Shown: positions 36,616-45,784, counted from the first letter of the stretch. The stretch is 64,000 bases of DNA from an uncultured Roseovarius sp. (GCF_947489715.1 NZ_CANLER010000005.1:186001-250000); one strand, 5' to 3'. Notes: generated by a model from the letters alone, not told the origin. Numbers and translations: made by a program.

Positions 36616-39600
36616 ATGATGCCATACGATACCGATATTCGCCGCACGATCGACCACGCCACCTATGCTAGCGAGGCCGAGACGCTTGCGCGCCTGACCG
36701 AAGAGGCCGGCCTGAGCGCCGAAGACCGCGCAAGCATCTGTGCCCGCGGTGCGCAGCTGGTACGTGACATTCGCGGTCAATCCAGCCCCGGGCTGATGGA
36801 AGTGTTTCTGGCTGAATATGGCCTCTCGACAGATGAAGGCGTGGCCCTGATGTGTCTGGCCGAGGCGCTCTTGCGTGTGCCCGATGCCGAAACCATCGAC
36901 GCGCTGATCGAAGACAAGATCGCCCCCTCGGACTGGGGCAAGCATATGGGGCACTCCACCTCGCCGCTGGTCAACGCCTCAACCTGGGCGCTGATGCTGA
37001 CGGGCAAAGTGCTGCAAGAAGATACCAAAGGCCCCGTCGGTCACCTGCGCGGCGCGATCAAGCGCCTGGGTGAGCCGGTGATCCGCACCGCCGTCGCCCG
37101 CGCGATGAAGGAAATGGGCCGTCAGTTCGTACTGGGTGAAAACATCCAGGCGGCGATGGACCGCGCCAGGGGCATGGAGAAAAAGGGCTATTCCTATTCT
37201 TACGACATGCTGGGCGAAGCCGCGCGCACCGATAACGACGCCACCCGCTATCACCTGGCCTATTCGCGCGCGATCACCGCGATTGCAACCGCCTGCACCC
37301 ATGACGATATCCGCGACAACCCGGGGATCTCGGTCAAACTGTCGGCACTGCATCCCCGGTACGAGGTTGCACAGCGCGAACAGGTCATGGAAATCCTTGT
37401 GCCGCGCCTGCGCTCGCTTGCGCTGCTCGCGAAATCCGCTCGCATGGGTCTGAACATCGACGCCGAAGAGGCCGACCGCCTGTCGCTGTCGCTGGACGTG
37501 ATCGAAACCGTGCTGTCCGAACCCGCGCTGGCCGGTTGGGACGGGTTTGGCGTGGTCGTGCAGGCCTTTGGCCAACGCGCGGGCCATGTGTTGGATTTTC
37601 TGAACGATCTGGCCACCCGGCTGGATCGGCGCATCATGGTGCGCCTGGTCAAAGGTGCCTATTGGGACACCGAGATCAAGCTGGCCCAGGTCGAAGGCAT
37701 CGACGGTTTCCCGGTTTTCACCAAGAAGGCCGCGACCGACATCAGCTATATCGCCAATGCCCGCAAACTGCTGGGCATGACCGATCGCATCTACCCCCAG
37801 TTTGCCACCCACAATGCCCACACGGTCGCCGCCATTCTGGAAATGGCCACTGACAAGAAGACATTTGAATTCCAGCGCCTGCATGGCATGGGTGAGGCCC
37901 TGCACGACATCGTGCTGAAAGCCGAAGGCACGCGCTGTCGCATCTATGCGCCGGTGGGCGCGCATCGCGACCTGCTGGCCTATCTGGTACGCCGCCTGTT
38001 GGAAAACGGTGCAAACTCCAGCTTCGTCAACCAGATCGTGGACGAGGATGTGCCGCCCGAAGTTGTCGCCCGCGATCCGTTCGAGGCGGTCAATGACCCC
38101 GCGCCCTATCTGCCAAAAGGCCCCGAATTATTCCAGCCTGAACGCCCGAACTCCAAGGGGTTCGACCTGAAACACCAGCCCACGCTGGATCTGATCAACG
38201 ACGCCCGCGCGCCCTTTGCCACACATCAATGGGCCTCGACCCCGTTGCTGGCAGGCAAGGCCAAGCCACTCGATGCCAGACCGGTGATCAACCCGGCGGA
38301 CCCGGCCGATACCGTCGGCACCGTCGCCACGACCAGCCCGGCGGACATTGAAACCGCACTTTCCAAGGCCGCCCCCTGGGATGCCAGTGCCAGTGAGCGC
38401 GCCAAGGTGCTGAACAAGGTCGCCGACCTCTACGAGGAAAACTTCGGCGAGCTCTTCGCGCTCTTGGCCCGCGAGGCCGGAAAAATCTGGGTCGACGAGG
38501 TGGCAGAGCTGCGCGAAGCCGTGGATTTCCTGCGCTATTACGCGGCAAACGCGCCGGAAACCCCGCCGGTGGGCGTCTTCACCTGTATCGCGCCCTGGAA
38601 CTTCCCTCTGGCGATTTTCACCGGCCAGATGGCGGCGGCCCTCGCTGCGGGCAATGCCGTTCTGTCGAAACCGGCGGAACAGACACCCCTGATCGCGCAT
38701 TTTGCCGTCTCGCTGATGCACAAGGCCGGCGTGCCGAAAACCGTGCTGCAATTGCTGCCAGGCGGTGGCGACATCGGCGCCGCGCTCACATCCGACCCGC
38801 GCGTCGGGGGCGTGGCCTTTACCGGCTCCACCGCGACGGCGATGAAAATCCGCAAGGCGATGGCCGAAAACCTTGCGCCCGGTGCGCCGCTCATCGCGGA
38901 AACCGGCGGGCTCAATGCGATGATCGTCGATTCTACCGCCCTGCCCGAGCAGGCTGTCGCAGCCATCGTCGAAAGCGCCTTCCAGTCTGCCGGTCAGCGC
39001 TGTTCGGCCCTGCGTTGCCTCTATGTGCAGGATGACATTGCCGAACCGTTCCTGAAAATGCTCAAAGGTGCGATGGACGCGCTCAGCATCGGTGAACCCT
39101 GGCTGTTGTCGACAGATTGTGGCCCTGTGATTGATGAAACGGCCCGCAAGGGCATCGCTGACCACATCCAGCAAGCCCGCGCCGAAGGCCGGTTGCTGCA
39201 CGAACTCAAAACACCGAACTCGGGCACCTATATCGCGCCCTCGCTGATCAAGGTTGACGGCATCGACAAGCTGGAGCGTGAAATCTTCGGCCCGGTCCTG
39301 CATGTTGCCACCTTCGGCTCGGAAGAGCTGGACAAGGTGATCGACACGATCAACGCCACCGGATACGGGCTGACCTTTGGCCTGATGACCCGGATAGACG
39401 ACCGCGTCCAGCATGTGACCGAACGTGTGAACGCGGGCAACATGTATGTGAACCGCAACCAGATCGGTGCCATTGTCGGCTCCCAACCCTTCGGCGGCGA
39501 AGGCCTCTCGGGCACTGGCCCCAAGGCGGGCGGTCCGCATTACCTTGGACGTTTCTCGGCATCTGCCGCGCCGCAGGATGGGATCGCCTGGACCACCAAG

Positions 39601-40050
39601 ATGGGATCAGGCGATGCGCAATCCGCCCTTGATGCGGCAAACAAGGCCGACCGCAGCACCCGGCACGCGCTGGTCCTGCCCGGCCCGACCGGCGAATCGA
39701 ACCGCCTGACGGCCCATCCGCGCGATGCGTTTCTCTGCATGGGTCCGGGGGCCGAGGCCGCGAAAGCACAGGCCAAGGCTGTCACCGATCTGGGCGGCAT
39801 TGCCGTCAAGGCAACCGGCACGGTGCCTCCGGGCGCGCTCAGCACGCTTGCCGGGCTCTCTGGCGCGCTCTGGTGGGGCGATGACGCGACCGCACGCGCC
39901 TATGCCAAATCGCTCTCCGAGCGTAACGGCCCGATCGTGCCGCTGATCACCGGCATGCCGGATACCGGCCATGTGCTGCATGAACGCCATGTCTGCGTCG
40001 ATACCACCGCATCGGGCGGCAACGCGGCCTTGCTGGGCGGTCAGGGTTAA
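36616..40050 (+). CDS. putA: PutA, bifunctional proline dehydrogenase / P5C dehydrogenase
   Basis: Oxidises proline to glutamate in one polypeptide of 1144 residues. An N-terminal helical domain leads into the FAD-binding proline dehydrogenase barrel (SVKLSALHPRYEVAQREQVM; EIKLAQVEGIDGFPVFTKK; RIYAPVGAHRDLLAYLVRRL), then an aldehyde dehydrogenase part with CIAPWNFPLAIFTGQMAAAL, Glu in AETGGLNAMI and catalytic Cys in SAFQSAGQRCSALRC. The N-terminus has no ribbon-helix-helix domain, so unlike E. coli PutA it is not a self-repressor; PutR does this job. A conserved C-terminal segment after residue 1000 is present. Confidence 0.96.
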   Translation: MMPYDTDIRRTIDHATYASEAETLARLTEEAGLSAEDRASICARGAQLVRDIRGQSSPGLMEVFLAEYGLSTDEGVALMCLAEALLRVPDAETIDALIEDKIAPSDWGKHMGHSTSPLVNASTWALMLTGKVLQEDTKGPVGHLRGAIKRLGEPVIRTAVARAMKEMGRQFVLGENIQAAMDRARGMEKKGYSYSYDMLGEAARTDNDATRYHLAYSRAITAIATACTHDDIRDNPGISVKLSALHPRYEVAQREQVMEILVPRLRSLALLAKSARMGLNIDAEEADRLSLSLDVIETVLSEPALAGWDGFGVVVQAFGQRAGHVLDFLNDLATRLDRRIMVRLVKGAYWDTEIKLAQVEGIDGFPVFTKKAATDISYIANARKLLGMTDRIYPQFATHNAHTVAAILEMATDKKTFEFQRLHGMGEALHDIVLKAEGTRCRIYAPVGAHRDLLAYLVRRLLENGANSSFVNQIVDEDVPPEVVARDPFEAVNDPAPYLPKGPELFQPERPNSKGFDLKHQPTLDLINDARAPFATHQWASTPLLAGKAKPLDARPVINPADPADTVGTVATTSPADIETALSKAAPWDASASERAKVLNKVADLYEENFGELFALLAREAGKIWVDEVAELREAVDFLRYYAANAPETPPVGVFTCIAPWNFPLAIFTGQMAAALAAGNAVLSKPAEQTPLIAHFAVSLMHKAGVPKTVLQLLPGGGDIGAALTSDPRVGGVAFTGSTATAMKIRKAMAENLAPGAPLIAETGGLNAMIVDSTALPEQAVAAIVESAFQSAGQRCSALRCLYVQDDIAEPFLKMLKGAMDALSIGEPWLLSTDCGPVIDETARKGIADHIQQARAEGRLLHELKTPNSGTYIAPSLIKVDGIDKLEREIFGPVLHVATFGSEELDKVIDTINATGYGLTFGLMTRIDDRVQHVTERVNAGNMYVNRNQIGAIVGSQPFGGEGLSGTGPKAGGPHYLGRFSASAAPQDGIAWTTKMGSGDAQSALDAANKADRSTRHALVLPGPTGESNRLTAHPRDAFLCMGPGAEAAKAQAKAVTDLGGIAVKATGTVPPGALSTLAGLSGALWWGDDATARAYAKSLSERNGPIVPLITGMPDTGHVLHERHVCVDTTASGGNAALLGGQG

Positions 40051-40094
40051 ACCTCCCCTTGACGCCATCTGTCGGGGCCGCCACGGTGGCCCCG

Positions 40095-40838
40095 ATGTTA
40101 CCCATTCGCGACCATAACCCCTCGGGGCGCACGCCCTACGTGACCTATGCGCTGATCGCGATCAACGTGGCCATTTTCCTCAGCTATTGGCCGCTTTTCG
40201 ATGACGCCCGCGCCCTCAACCAGTTTTTCTACGACTGGGCCATGATCCCCAAAATGGTCAGCGAACAGGGCGATTATGCCAGTCTCCTCACCTCGATGTT
40301 CCTGCATGGCGGCTGGATGCACCTTGGTGGAAACATGCTGTTCTTATGGATCTTCGGCGACAATATCGAGGATGAGATGGGCCATATCCCCTATCTTGTC
40401 TTCTACCTTGCGGCGGGTCTCGGCGCGGGACTGGCCCATGTCCTTTCGGCCCCCGACTCACTCGTGCCCACGGTGGGCGCCTCGGGTGCCATTGCCGGCG
40501 TCATGGGCAGCTATTTGCTGCTCTACCCGAAGGCGAAGGTCGATATCTTCCTCTTCTTCGTGATCTTCTTCCGTATCCTGCCAATCCCTGCCTGGATCAT
40601 GCTGGCAATCTGGTTCGCCCTGCAACTCTTCAACGGTGTGGGGGCCGACGCATCCGCCGGTGGCGTCGCCTATTGGGCCCATGCTGGCGGCTTCATCATC
40701 GGCATGGCGCTGACCATACCGCTCTTTTTGCGCCTGGGCGGTGCCCGTTTCTGGGCGCAAACCCACGGCCATCCGCCCCACCCCGAGGCCGAATACAAGC
40801 TAGGCCGCACCCGCATCCCAGTCGTGAGACGCAAATGA
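40095..40838 (+). CDS. Rhomboid-family intramembrane serine protease
   Basis: A 247-residue membrane protein with six core segments. The catalytic Ser sits in TVGASGAIAGVMGSYLLL (GxSG motif) and the catalytic His in YWAHAGGFIIGMALTI; the conserved HGGWMHLGGNMLFLWIFGDN is also present. It starts MLPIRDHNPSGRTPYVTYAL; a TTG at 40059 could extend it. Directly upstream of the ATG lies a GC-rich hairpin (40074-40093) and no clear ribosome binding site. Substrates unknown. It overlaps the GFA gene by four bases. Confidence 0.85.
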   Translation: MLPIRDHNPSGRTPYVTYALIAINVAIFLSYWPLFDDARALNQFFYDWAMIPKMVSEQGDYASLLTSMFLHGGWMHLGGNMLFLWIFGDNIEDEMGHIPYLVFYLAAGLGAGLAHVLSAPDSLVPTVGASGAIAGVMGSYLLLYPKAKVDIFLFFVIFFRILPIPAWIMLAIWFALQLFNGVGADASAGGVAYWAHAGGFIIGMALTIPLFLRLGGARFWAQTHGHPPHPEAEYKLGRTRIPVVRRK

Positions 40839-41203
40839 CCCAGAAAACCAAAGCCACCTGCCATTGCGGCGCGGTCGAATTGCAACTGACCCTGCCCGAC
40901 GGGGTCCAGAATCCGCATCGCTGTGATTGCAGCTTTTGCCGCCGCAGGGCCGCGCCTACCATCAGCGTACCACTGGCCAATCTCGAAGTGGTCCGCGGCG
41001 CAGACAAGCTATCGCTCTACACCTGGAACACCGGCACGGCACAACATTACTTTTGCAGTGTTTGCGGGATCTACACCCACCACCAGCGCCGCTCCAACCC
41101 CAATGAATTCGGGGTGAACCTAGGCGCCATCGACGGCATCAACCCGGCCGATTTCGAACCGATGCCCTGGGATGACGGCGTCAATCACCCGTCCGACGCC
41201 TGA
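40835..41203 (+). CDS. GFA/CENP-V-family zinc protein
   Basis: A 122-residue protein with the zinc-ligand pattern of the glutathione-dependent formaldehyde-activating family: ATCHCGAVELQL, HRCDCSFCRRRAAP and FCSVCGIYTHHQRR, giving seven Cys in total with CxC/CxxC pairs. Bacterial members are often annotated as GFA-family without proven activity; true Gfa of Paracoccus is about 190 residues, so this is a short relative. Starts inside the end of the rhomboid gene (ATGA overlap). Confidence 0.85.
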   Translation: MTQKTKATCHCGAVELQLTLPDGVQNPHRCDCSFCRRRAAPTISVPLANLEVVRGADKLSLYTWNTGTAQHYFCSVCGIYTHHQRRSNPNEFGVNLGAIDGINPADFEPMPWDDGVNHPSDA

Positions 41204-41215
41204 CAGGCCGCAAGA

Positions 41216-42004
41216 TCAGGTGTTGCGGATGACCTTGGCGAATTTGTCGAAAATTGCCTCGTTGGCACAGATCACCTCGCCATCGGCCAGAATGTCGCCA
41301 CCCTCGCTCAGCGGCTCGACCAACGCTCCGGCCTCGCGCAGAATGATGATCCCTGCCGCCATGTCCCAGGCGTTCAGACGCCGTTCCCAAAACCCGTCAT
41401 ACCGGCCCGCAGCGACATAAGCCATGTCCAGCGCCGCCGATCCGAAACGGCGCACACCCGAACAGGTGGGCATCAACCGCGCCAGATCCTGCAAGGTCTC
41501 CGGCAAATCCGAACGCCCGCCAAAGGGCAAACCGGTGGCAAATAATGCCTCGATCATCTTGTCCCGGCCCGAAACCCGCAACCGGCTTTCATTCATCCAC
41601 GCGCCCTCGCCCTTCTCGGCAAAAAACGCCTCGTCCTTGCTGGCATCATAGACCACACCGGCCACGATCTGGCCCTTGTGCTCCAACGCAATCGACACCG
41701 CCCAATGGGCCAGCCCGTGCAGAAAATTGGTGGTCCCGTCCAGCGGATCGACGATCCAGCGCCGGGTCGGGTCCTTGCCCTCTTCCTCGCCGCCCTCCTC
41801 GGCCAGCCAGCCATAGGTCGGGCGCGCATTCATCAGTTCAGATTTGATGATCTGCTCGGCGGCGATATCCGCACGGCTCACGAAATCTCCGGCACCTTTC
41901 ATGCTGACCTGAAGGTTCTCGACTTCACGAAAGTCCTTGGCCAGTGCCCGCCCCGCCTTGCGCGCGGCTCTCAGCATAACATTCAGATTGGCACTGCCCG
42001 CCAT
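41216..42004 (-). CDS. Inositol monophosphatase family protein (SuhB-like)
   Basis: A 262-residue Mg2+-dependent, lithium-sensitive-type phosphatase. Metal ligands are seen in WLAEEGGEEE (Glu), WIVDPLDGTTNFLHG (Asp-Pro-Leu-Asp-Gly) and in LNAWDMAAGIII (Asp). These are IMP/FBP superfamily signature 1 and 2. It resembles the SuhB-type inositol-1-phosphatases rather than CysQ. Role could be inositol or nucleotide phosphate turnover. It is convergent to the GFA gene, with 12 bases between stops. Confidence 0.88.
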   Translation of the reverse strand: MAGSANLNVMLRAARKAGRALAKDFREVENLQVSMKGAGDFVSRADIAAEQIIKSELMNARPTYGWLAEEGGEEEGKDPTRRWIVDPLDGTTNFLHGLAHWAVSIALEHKGQIVAGVVYDASKDEAFFAEKGEGAWMNESRLRVSGRDKMIEALFATGLPFGGRSDLPETLQDLARLMPTCSGVRRFGSAALDMAYVAAGRYDGFWERRLNAWDMAAGIIILREAGALVEPLSEGGDILADGEVICANEAIFDKFAKVIRNT

Positions 42005-42137
42005 CGGTCTCGCTCCTCAAGGTTCAGGCCGCGCGTATACGCCCAGCAGACAGGGTGCACAAGAGGCGATACCCCCCAGGAACACCGCCCCCAACCACAC
42101 CGGTAAATCCGACACACCAACGGCGCGGTCGACGGTC

Positions 42138-42198
42138 CCGAGGACGACGCCGAAGGCGGAGGACGAGAGATAAAGCGTGCGCGTCAGCGCACTCAATC
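42138..42198 (-). repeat. 61-bp 3'-end repeat, copy 1 (after metR)
   Basis: Matches 47898-47958 at about 86% over 61 bp (offset exactly 5,760 bp). On the minus strand it begins inside the last codons of metR (SD-stop) and contains GTGCGC-TGAC-GCGCAC, a 6-bp hairpin, followed by a purine/pyrimidine-rich part with CGCC-TTC-GGCG. It fuses to the stop codon of this LysR gene. Confidence 0.8.
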
Positions 42199-43122
42199 TG
42201 ATACCAGTTGCCGCGGTTCCGTCCGCTGCAACCGGACCGGAATTTCCCGCGCCAGCCGGATCAGATGCGCTACATAGGGCTTATCCGCATCGTCTTCGCG
42301 GATCGCCGCATACAGCCGCTTGGTCAGACCGGTCTCCGTCACCTTTCGGGTCACGTAATCATTGCTGGTGCGCACCTCGCGCACAACCCAGTCCGGCAGC
42401 ACCGCCACACCACGATTCGACGCAACCAGCAGCAGGATCACCGCCGTCAATTCGACCTGCCGGATCGCTTTCGGTTCGACCTTGGCGGGCGTCAGCAACT
42501 CGGTAAAGACATCCAGCCGTGACCGGTCCACCGGGTAAGTGATCAACATCTCGTCGCGGAAATCTTCGGCCACCACGAATGCCTTTTCCGCAAGCGGATG
42601 CTGGCTCGACGCGACAAAAACCGGCTCATAGTCGAATAACGGCTTGAAGATCACGCCCGGCAGGTCCTCGGGATCGGAGGACACCACCAGATCAACCTCC
42701 TCCTTTTGCAAGGCCGGCAGCGCATCAAAGGCCAGTCCGGGCCGGATATCCACATCCACATCCGCCCATGTCTTGCGGAACCTCTCCAGCACCGGGAAAA
42801 GCCATTCGAAACAGGCATGGCATTCAATGGCGATATGCATCCGTCCCGCGCTGCCTTCGCGCACGCCCTCGAATTCAGCCTCCAGCGCCTCGATCTCGGG
42901 CAGAACCTTCTCGGCCAGACGCAGCAACCGATGCCCCGCCGCCGACAGTTTCAGCGGCTTTGAGCGGCGCACAAACAGCTCCACACCCGCCTGATCCTCC
43001 AGCCCCTTGATCTGATGGCTCAGCGCCGATTGGGTGATGTGCAAAATATCCGCCGCCCGCGCCAGCCCGCCCGCCTGATGTATGGCGCGGATGGTTTTCA
43101 GATGCCGGAACTCGATATGCAT
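42193..43122 (-). CDS. metR: MetR, LysR-family regulator of metF
   Basis: A 309-residue LysR regulator with an N-terminal winged helix (LARAADILHITQSALSHQIK) and a substrate domain with IECHACFEWLFPVLERF, whose cysteines and histidine are typical of MetR, which responds to homocysteine. Divergent from metF with 99 bp between. The start MHIEFRHLKTIRAI at 43122 fits MetR; an ATG at 43140 would add six residues. The stop codon is part of the 61-bp repeat. Confidence 0.87.
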   Translation of the reverse strand: MHIEFRHLKTIRAIHQAGGLARAADILHITQSALSHQIKGLEDQAGVELFVRRSKPLKLSAAGHRLLRLAEKVLPEIEALEAEFEGVREGSAGRMHIAIECHACFEWLFPVLERFRKTWADVDVDIRPGLAFDALPALQKEEVDLVVSSDPEDLPGVIFKPLFDYEPVFVASSQHPLAEKAFVVAEDFRDEMLITYPVDRSRLDVFTELLTPAKVEPKAIRQVELTAVILLLVASNRGVAVLPDWVVREVRTSNDYVTRKVTETGLTKRLYAAIREDDADKPYVAHLIRLAREIPVRLQRTEPRQLVSD

Positions 43123-43157
43123 TATATTAGCCAACCTCATTTTGATCGTGAATATTA

Positions 43158-43170
43158 TGAAATTGTCTCA
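43158..43170. promoter_or_regulatory. Candidate MetR binding site
   Basis: TGAAATTGTCTCA fits the enteric TGAA-N5-TTCA consensus with one mismatch, midway between metR and metF. Weak evidence; position is the main support. Confidence 0.4.
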
Positions 43171-43221
43171 CAACAAATACGGTGCAACAAGGGGTCAGTT
43201 CCTCCAAACAGGATTTCCGCC

Positions 43222-44088
43222 ATGATCGTGCCCAACATCTCTTTCGAGTTCTTCCCCCCGAAATCGCTGGAAGGGTCCTTCCGCCTGTGGGACACGGTCC
43301 AGACGCTCGCGCCGATGGACCCGAGATTTGTCTCGGTCACCTATGGCGCGGGCGGCACCACCCGCGAACTAACCCGCGACGCGGTGGACACGCTGCACAA
43401 ATCCTCCGGCCTCAACGTGGCGGCACATCTGACCTGTGTCGATTCCAGCCGCGAAGAAACTCTGGCCATCGCCCGCGACTTCGCCGCCGCCGGTGTCAGC
43501 GAAATCGTCGCCCTGCGCGGTGACCCTCCGAAAGACAGCGGCGCGTTCCAGCCCCATCCCGACGGCTTTGCCAATAGTTGCGAGCTGATCTCGGCCCTGG
43601 CCGAAACCGGGCATTTTTCGGTCCGCGTCGGCGCCTATCCGGAAAAACACCCAGAAGCCGCCGATCAGGCCGCCGATATCGACTGGCTCAAGCGCAAAAT
43701 CGACGCCGGCGCGTCCGAGGCGATCACCCAGTTCTTCTTCGAGGCCGATACCTTCTTCCGCTTCCGCGATGCCTGCGTCAAAGCCGGGATCGACGCCCCG
43801 ATCATCCCCGGCATCCTGCCGATCGAGAACTGGCAGAACGCGCGACGCTTCTCGCTGGCCTGCGGCGCCAATGTGCCCGCATGGATGGATGATCTTTTTG
43901 ATAAGGCCATTCGCGATGACCGCCATGATCTGCTGGCCACGGCGCTCGCAACCGAGCTGTGCAGTAATTTGCTTGAAGGCGGGGTCGAGGATCTGCATTT
44001 CTACACGCTCAACCGGCCCGACCTGACCCGCGACATCTGCCATGCGCTCGGTGTCACGCCGCGGGTGGAGCTTCGCGACGTCGCCTGA
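43222..44088 (+). CDS. metF: Methylenetetrahydrofolate reductase
   Basis: FAD-dependent reduction of 5,10-methylene-THF to 5-methyl-THF for methionine synthesis. The 288-residue protein starts MIVPNISFEFFPPKSLEGSF, the family hallmark (SFEFFPPK), and continues with SVTYGAGGTTRELTRD, VALRGDPPKD and ITQFFFEADTFFRF. There is a purine-rich site AGGA 9 bases before the ATG. Regulated by the divergent MetR. The catalytic Glu of SFEFF and the TQFFF segment are conserved. Confidence 0.94.
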   Translation: MIVPNISFEFFPPKSLEGSFRLWDTVQTLAPMDPRFVSVTYGAGGTTRELTRDAVDTLHKSSGLNVAAHLTCVDSSREETLAIARDFAAAGVSEIVALRGDPPKDSGAFQPHPDGFANSCELISALAETGHFSVRVGAYPEKHPEAADQAADIDWLKRKIDAGASEAITQFFFEADTFFRFRDACVKAGIDAPIIPGILPIENWQNARRFSLACGANVPAWMDDLFDKAIRDDRHDLLATALATELCSNLLEGGVEDLHFYTLNRPDLTRDICHALGVTPRVELRDVA

Positions 44089-44154
44089 CCTCCAATCCCC
44101 GCTTGATCCCTCCTCTTTCCGCTGTCACATCTTGGCGGCAAAAGAGGGGGCATC

Positions 44155-44649
44155 ATGGTACAGAAAGTCGCGCAATCCTTTGAAGACCTCGCCGATTGGG
44201 GCGATCTGACCGCGCGCTCGGGGTTTGAATTCATGCAGGACATGATCGCCGGGCGGCTGGCGGGCCCGCCCATTGGCACCACTCTGGGCTTCGGTCCCAC
44301 TCAGGTCGATGACGGGCTGGTGATTTTCGAAGGCATCCCTGAATTCAGGGCAACCAACCCGATGCGCGGCCTGCATGGCGGCTGGTACGGGGCGATCCTC
44401 GACAGTTGCATGGGCTGCGCGGTGATGACCAAAGTGCCAAAGGGCTCGATCTACACAACGCTGGAATACAAGGTGAACATCACAAGGGCGCTCCCGCTTG
44501 GCACAAAGGTTAAAGCCATCGGCACCGTCACCCATGCGGGCCGCTCAACCAGTGTCGCCACGGGCGAGGTGCGCGGGCTTGACGACGACCGACTCTATGC
44601 CACCGGCTCCACCACCTGCATGATCATGCCGGCACCGGCTGCCCGCTAA
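44155..44649 (+). CDS. PaaI-type hotdog thioesterase
   Basis: A 164-residue acyl-CoA thioesterase of the PaaI family: the catalytic region NPMRGLHGGWYGAILDSCMG with the conserved GGxxxxxxD, then TTLEYKVNITRALPLGTKVK and a terminal strand. Acts on short or aromatic acyl-CoA in other organisms; here the substrate is unknown. A GAGGGGG-like site precedes the ATG. It is convergent to the DUF2235 gene; the gap carries the second G-quadruplex hairpin. Confidence 0.83.
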   Translation: MVQKVAQSFEDLADWGDLTARSGFEFMQDMIAGRLAGPPIGTTLGFGPTQVDDGLVIFEGIPEFRATNPMRGLHGGWYGAILDSCMGCAVMTKVPKGSIYTTLEYKVNITRALPLGTKVKAIGTVTHAGRSTSVATGEVRGLDDDRLYATGSTTCMIMPAPAAR

Positions 44650-44666
44650 CAAAGCCCTCCGACAAA

Positions 44667-44711
44667 GCCCCCTTTTGGGGACTGGGTGGGCGGGCGTCGC
44701 CAAAAGGGGGC
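44667..44711. repeat. Hairpin with G-quadruplex loop, copy B
   Basis: A perfect 12-bp inverted repeat (GCCCCCTTTTGG at 44667-44678, its complement at 44700-44711) encloses a 21-nt loop; G tracts at 44677-44680, 44684-44686, 44688-44690 and 44692-44694 form a quadruplex motif. It shares the loop theme GGGTGGGyGGGCG with copy A but not the stem. It lies between convergent genes, where a terminator would be expected. Confidence 0.85.
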
Positions 44712-44722
44712 GTCGTTGCCGG

Positions 44723-45784
44723 CTAGACAGCCTGCTCTATTGTCACCTCATCCGGCAACGCACCGGCAACGCTCTCATGCAGGCGTTCGCTTGGGTCATC
44801 GCCCATGTTTCGCGCAGCGCGCAGCAGGAATATCTTGCCCCATCCATTCCAGGTGCCGACCGATGGCGCCGTCACATCCCTCGGGAAACGGGCCTGCCAC
44901 CCCTCGGGCAGCACCAGGCCACTGGCCTCAGCCCGTTCCAGCATCCAGACCAGCGGCACATTGGCCAGGGGTCGTGCCGCGTGAAACCCGCTCAACTGCC
45001 CGCCAACATCCCCATGCGCGCCCCTGAACCAGACCTGTTCGATCTTGCCATCGAAATCCGGCGGGCTTTCCCACAACACCGGCTCAAATACCGCGCGGGT
45101 CTCATCCAGCGCCAGCGCGTGATAGCCGTGCCGGACGGACCGCCCCAACCGGTGCGAATGAAACGAATGCGCCGCCTCGGCCCAGCGCCACAACACCGGC
45201 AGGCGCAAACCCAATGCCTTGACCGTATCCCAAACCCCCACCATCTCGATCGGGGTTTCAGGATGGCAAAACTGCTCGGCAAAAGCCGCCGCAGCCGCCC
45301 CGCCCGGATTGCATTGATAATGCCGATAGGCCATCAGGATATTCCGCTCGGTGGCATGATCGTCCTGCAACAGCCCCACCGTGTCGATCAACCCCGCAAG
45401 CGATCGCACCGCATAGGCGCCCCGCGAATACCCCAGCAGGAAAATCCGGTCCCCCGCCTTGTACCGGCTGGCCAGATAACCATAGGCGCGCCGGATCTGC
45501 CGGTTGATCCCGCGCCCCATCATCACATCGGGCGTCGTGCGCCAATCCTGCCACTGCAATCCCGCCTCGTAATAAAGCGACAGATCGGCGCCACCGATCT
45601 CGGACAGCAACTTGTAACTCAGCCCGGCATTGCTTTCGCACCCGGGCGACAGTGATGACATCGTCCCATCAAGGATCAGAACATGGGTGACCTGCCCCCG
45701 CGCCCTTGCATAGGCCGAATGGCCGCTGCGCACCCCCGGCCTGAGAAAATCAAAAAGAGATCTGGTCCACCCTCGCCAAGACAT
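44723..45784 (-). CDS. DUF2235 alpha/beta-hydrolase-like protein
   Basis: A 353-residue protein of the DUF2235 family (T6SS Tle1-like alpha/beta hydrolase fold). A nucleophile elbow GYSRGAYAVRSLAG (G-X-S-X-G) lies near residue 118, followed by VGVWDTVKALG with the acid and WFRGAHGDVGGQL with the catalytic His. T6SS effectors are usually larger and adjacent to vgrG; neither is seen here, so a housekeeping lipid esterase is as likely. The N-terminal 30 residues are unlike the rest of the family. Confidence 0.78.
   Translation of the reverse strand: MSWRGWTRSLFDFLRPGVRSGHSAYARARGQVTHVLILDGTMSSLSPGCESNAGLSYKLLSEIGGADLSLYYEAGLQWQDWRTTPDVMMGRGINRQIRRAYGYLASRYKAGDRIFLLGYSRGAYAVRSLAGLIDTVGLLQDDHATERNILMAYRHYQCNPGGAAAAAFAEQFCHPETPIEMVGVWDTVKALGLRLPVLWRWAEAAHSFHSHRLGRSVRHGYHALALDETRAVFEPVLWESPPDFDGKIEQVWFRGAHGDVGGQLSGFHAARPLANVPLVWMLERAEASGLVLPEGWQARFPRDVTAPSVGTWNGWGKIFLLRAARNMGDDPSERLHESVAGALPDEVTIEQAV

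Noticed and set aside
43123..43221. SAM riboswitch before metF
   Set aside because: The leader is under 100 bp, shows no pseudoknot-forming pattern I can support, and MetR regulation explains the arrangement.
44723..45784. Type VI secretion effector
   Set aside because: DUF2235 fits Tle1-like lipases, but there is no vgrG, PAAR, immunity gene or other T6SS gene in the window.
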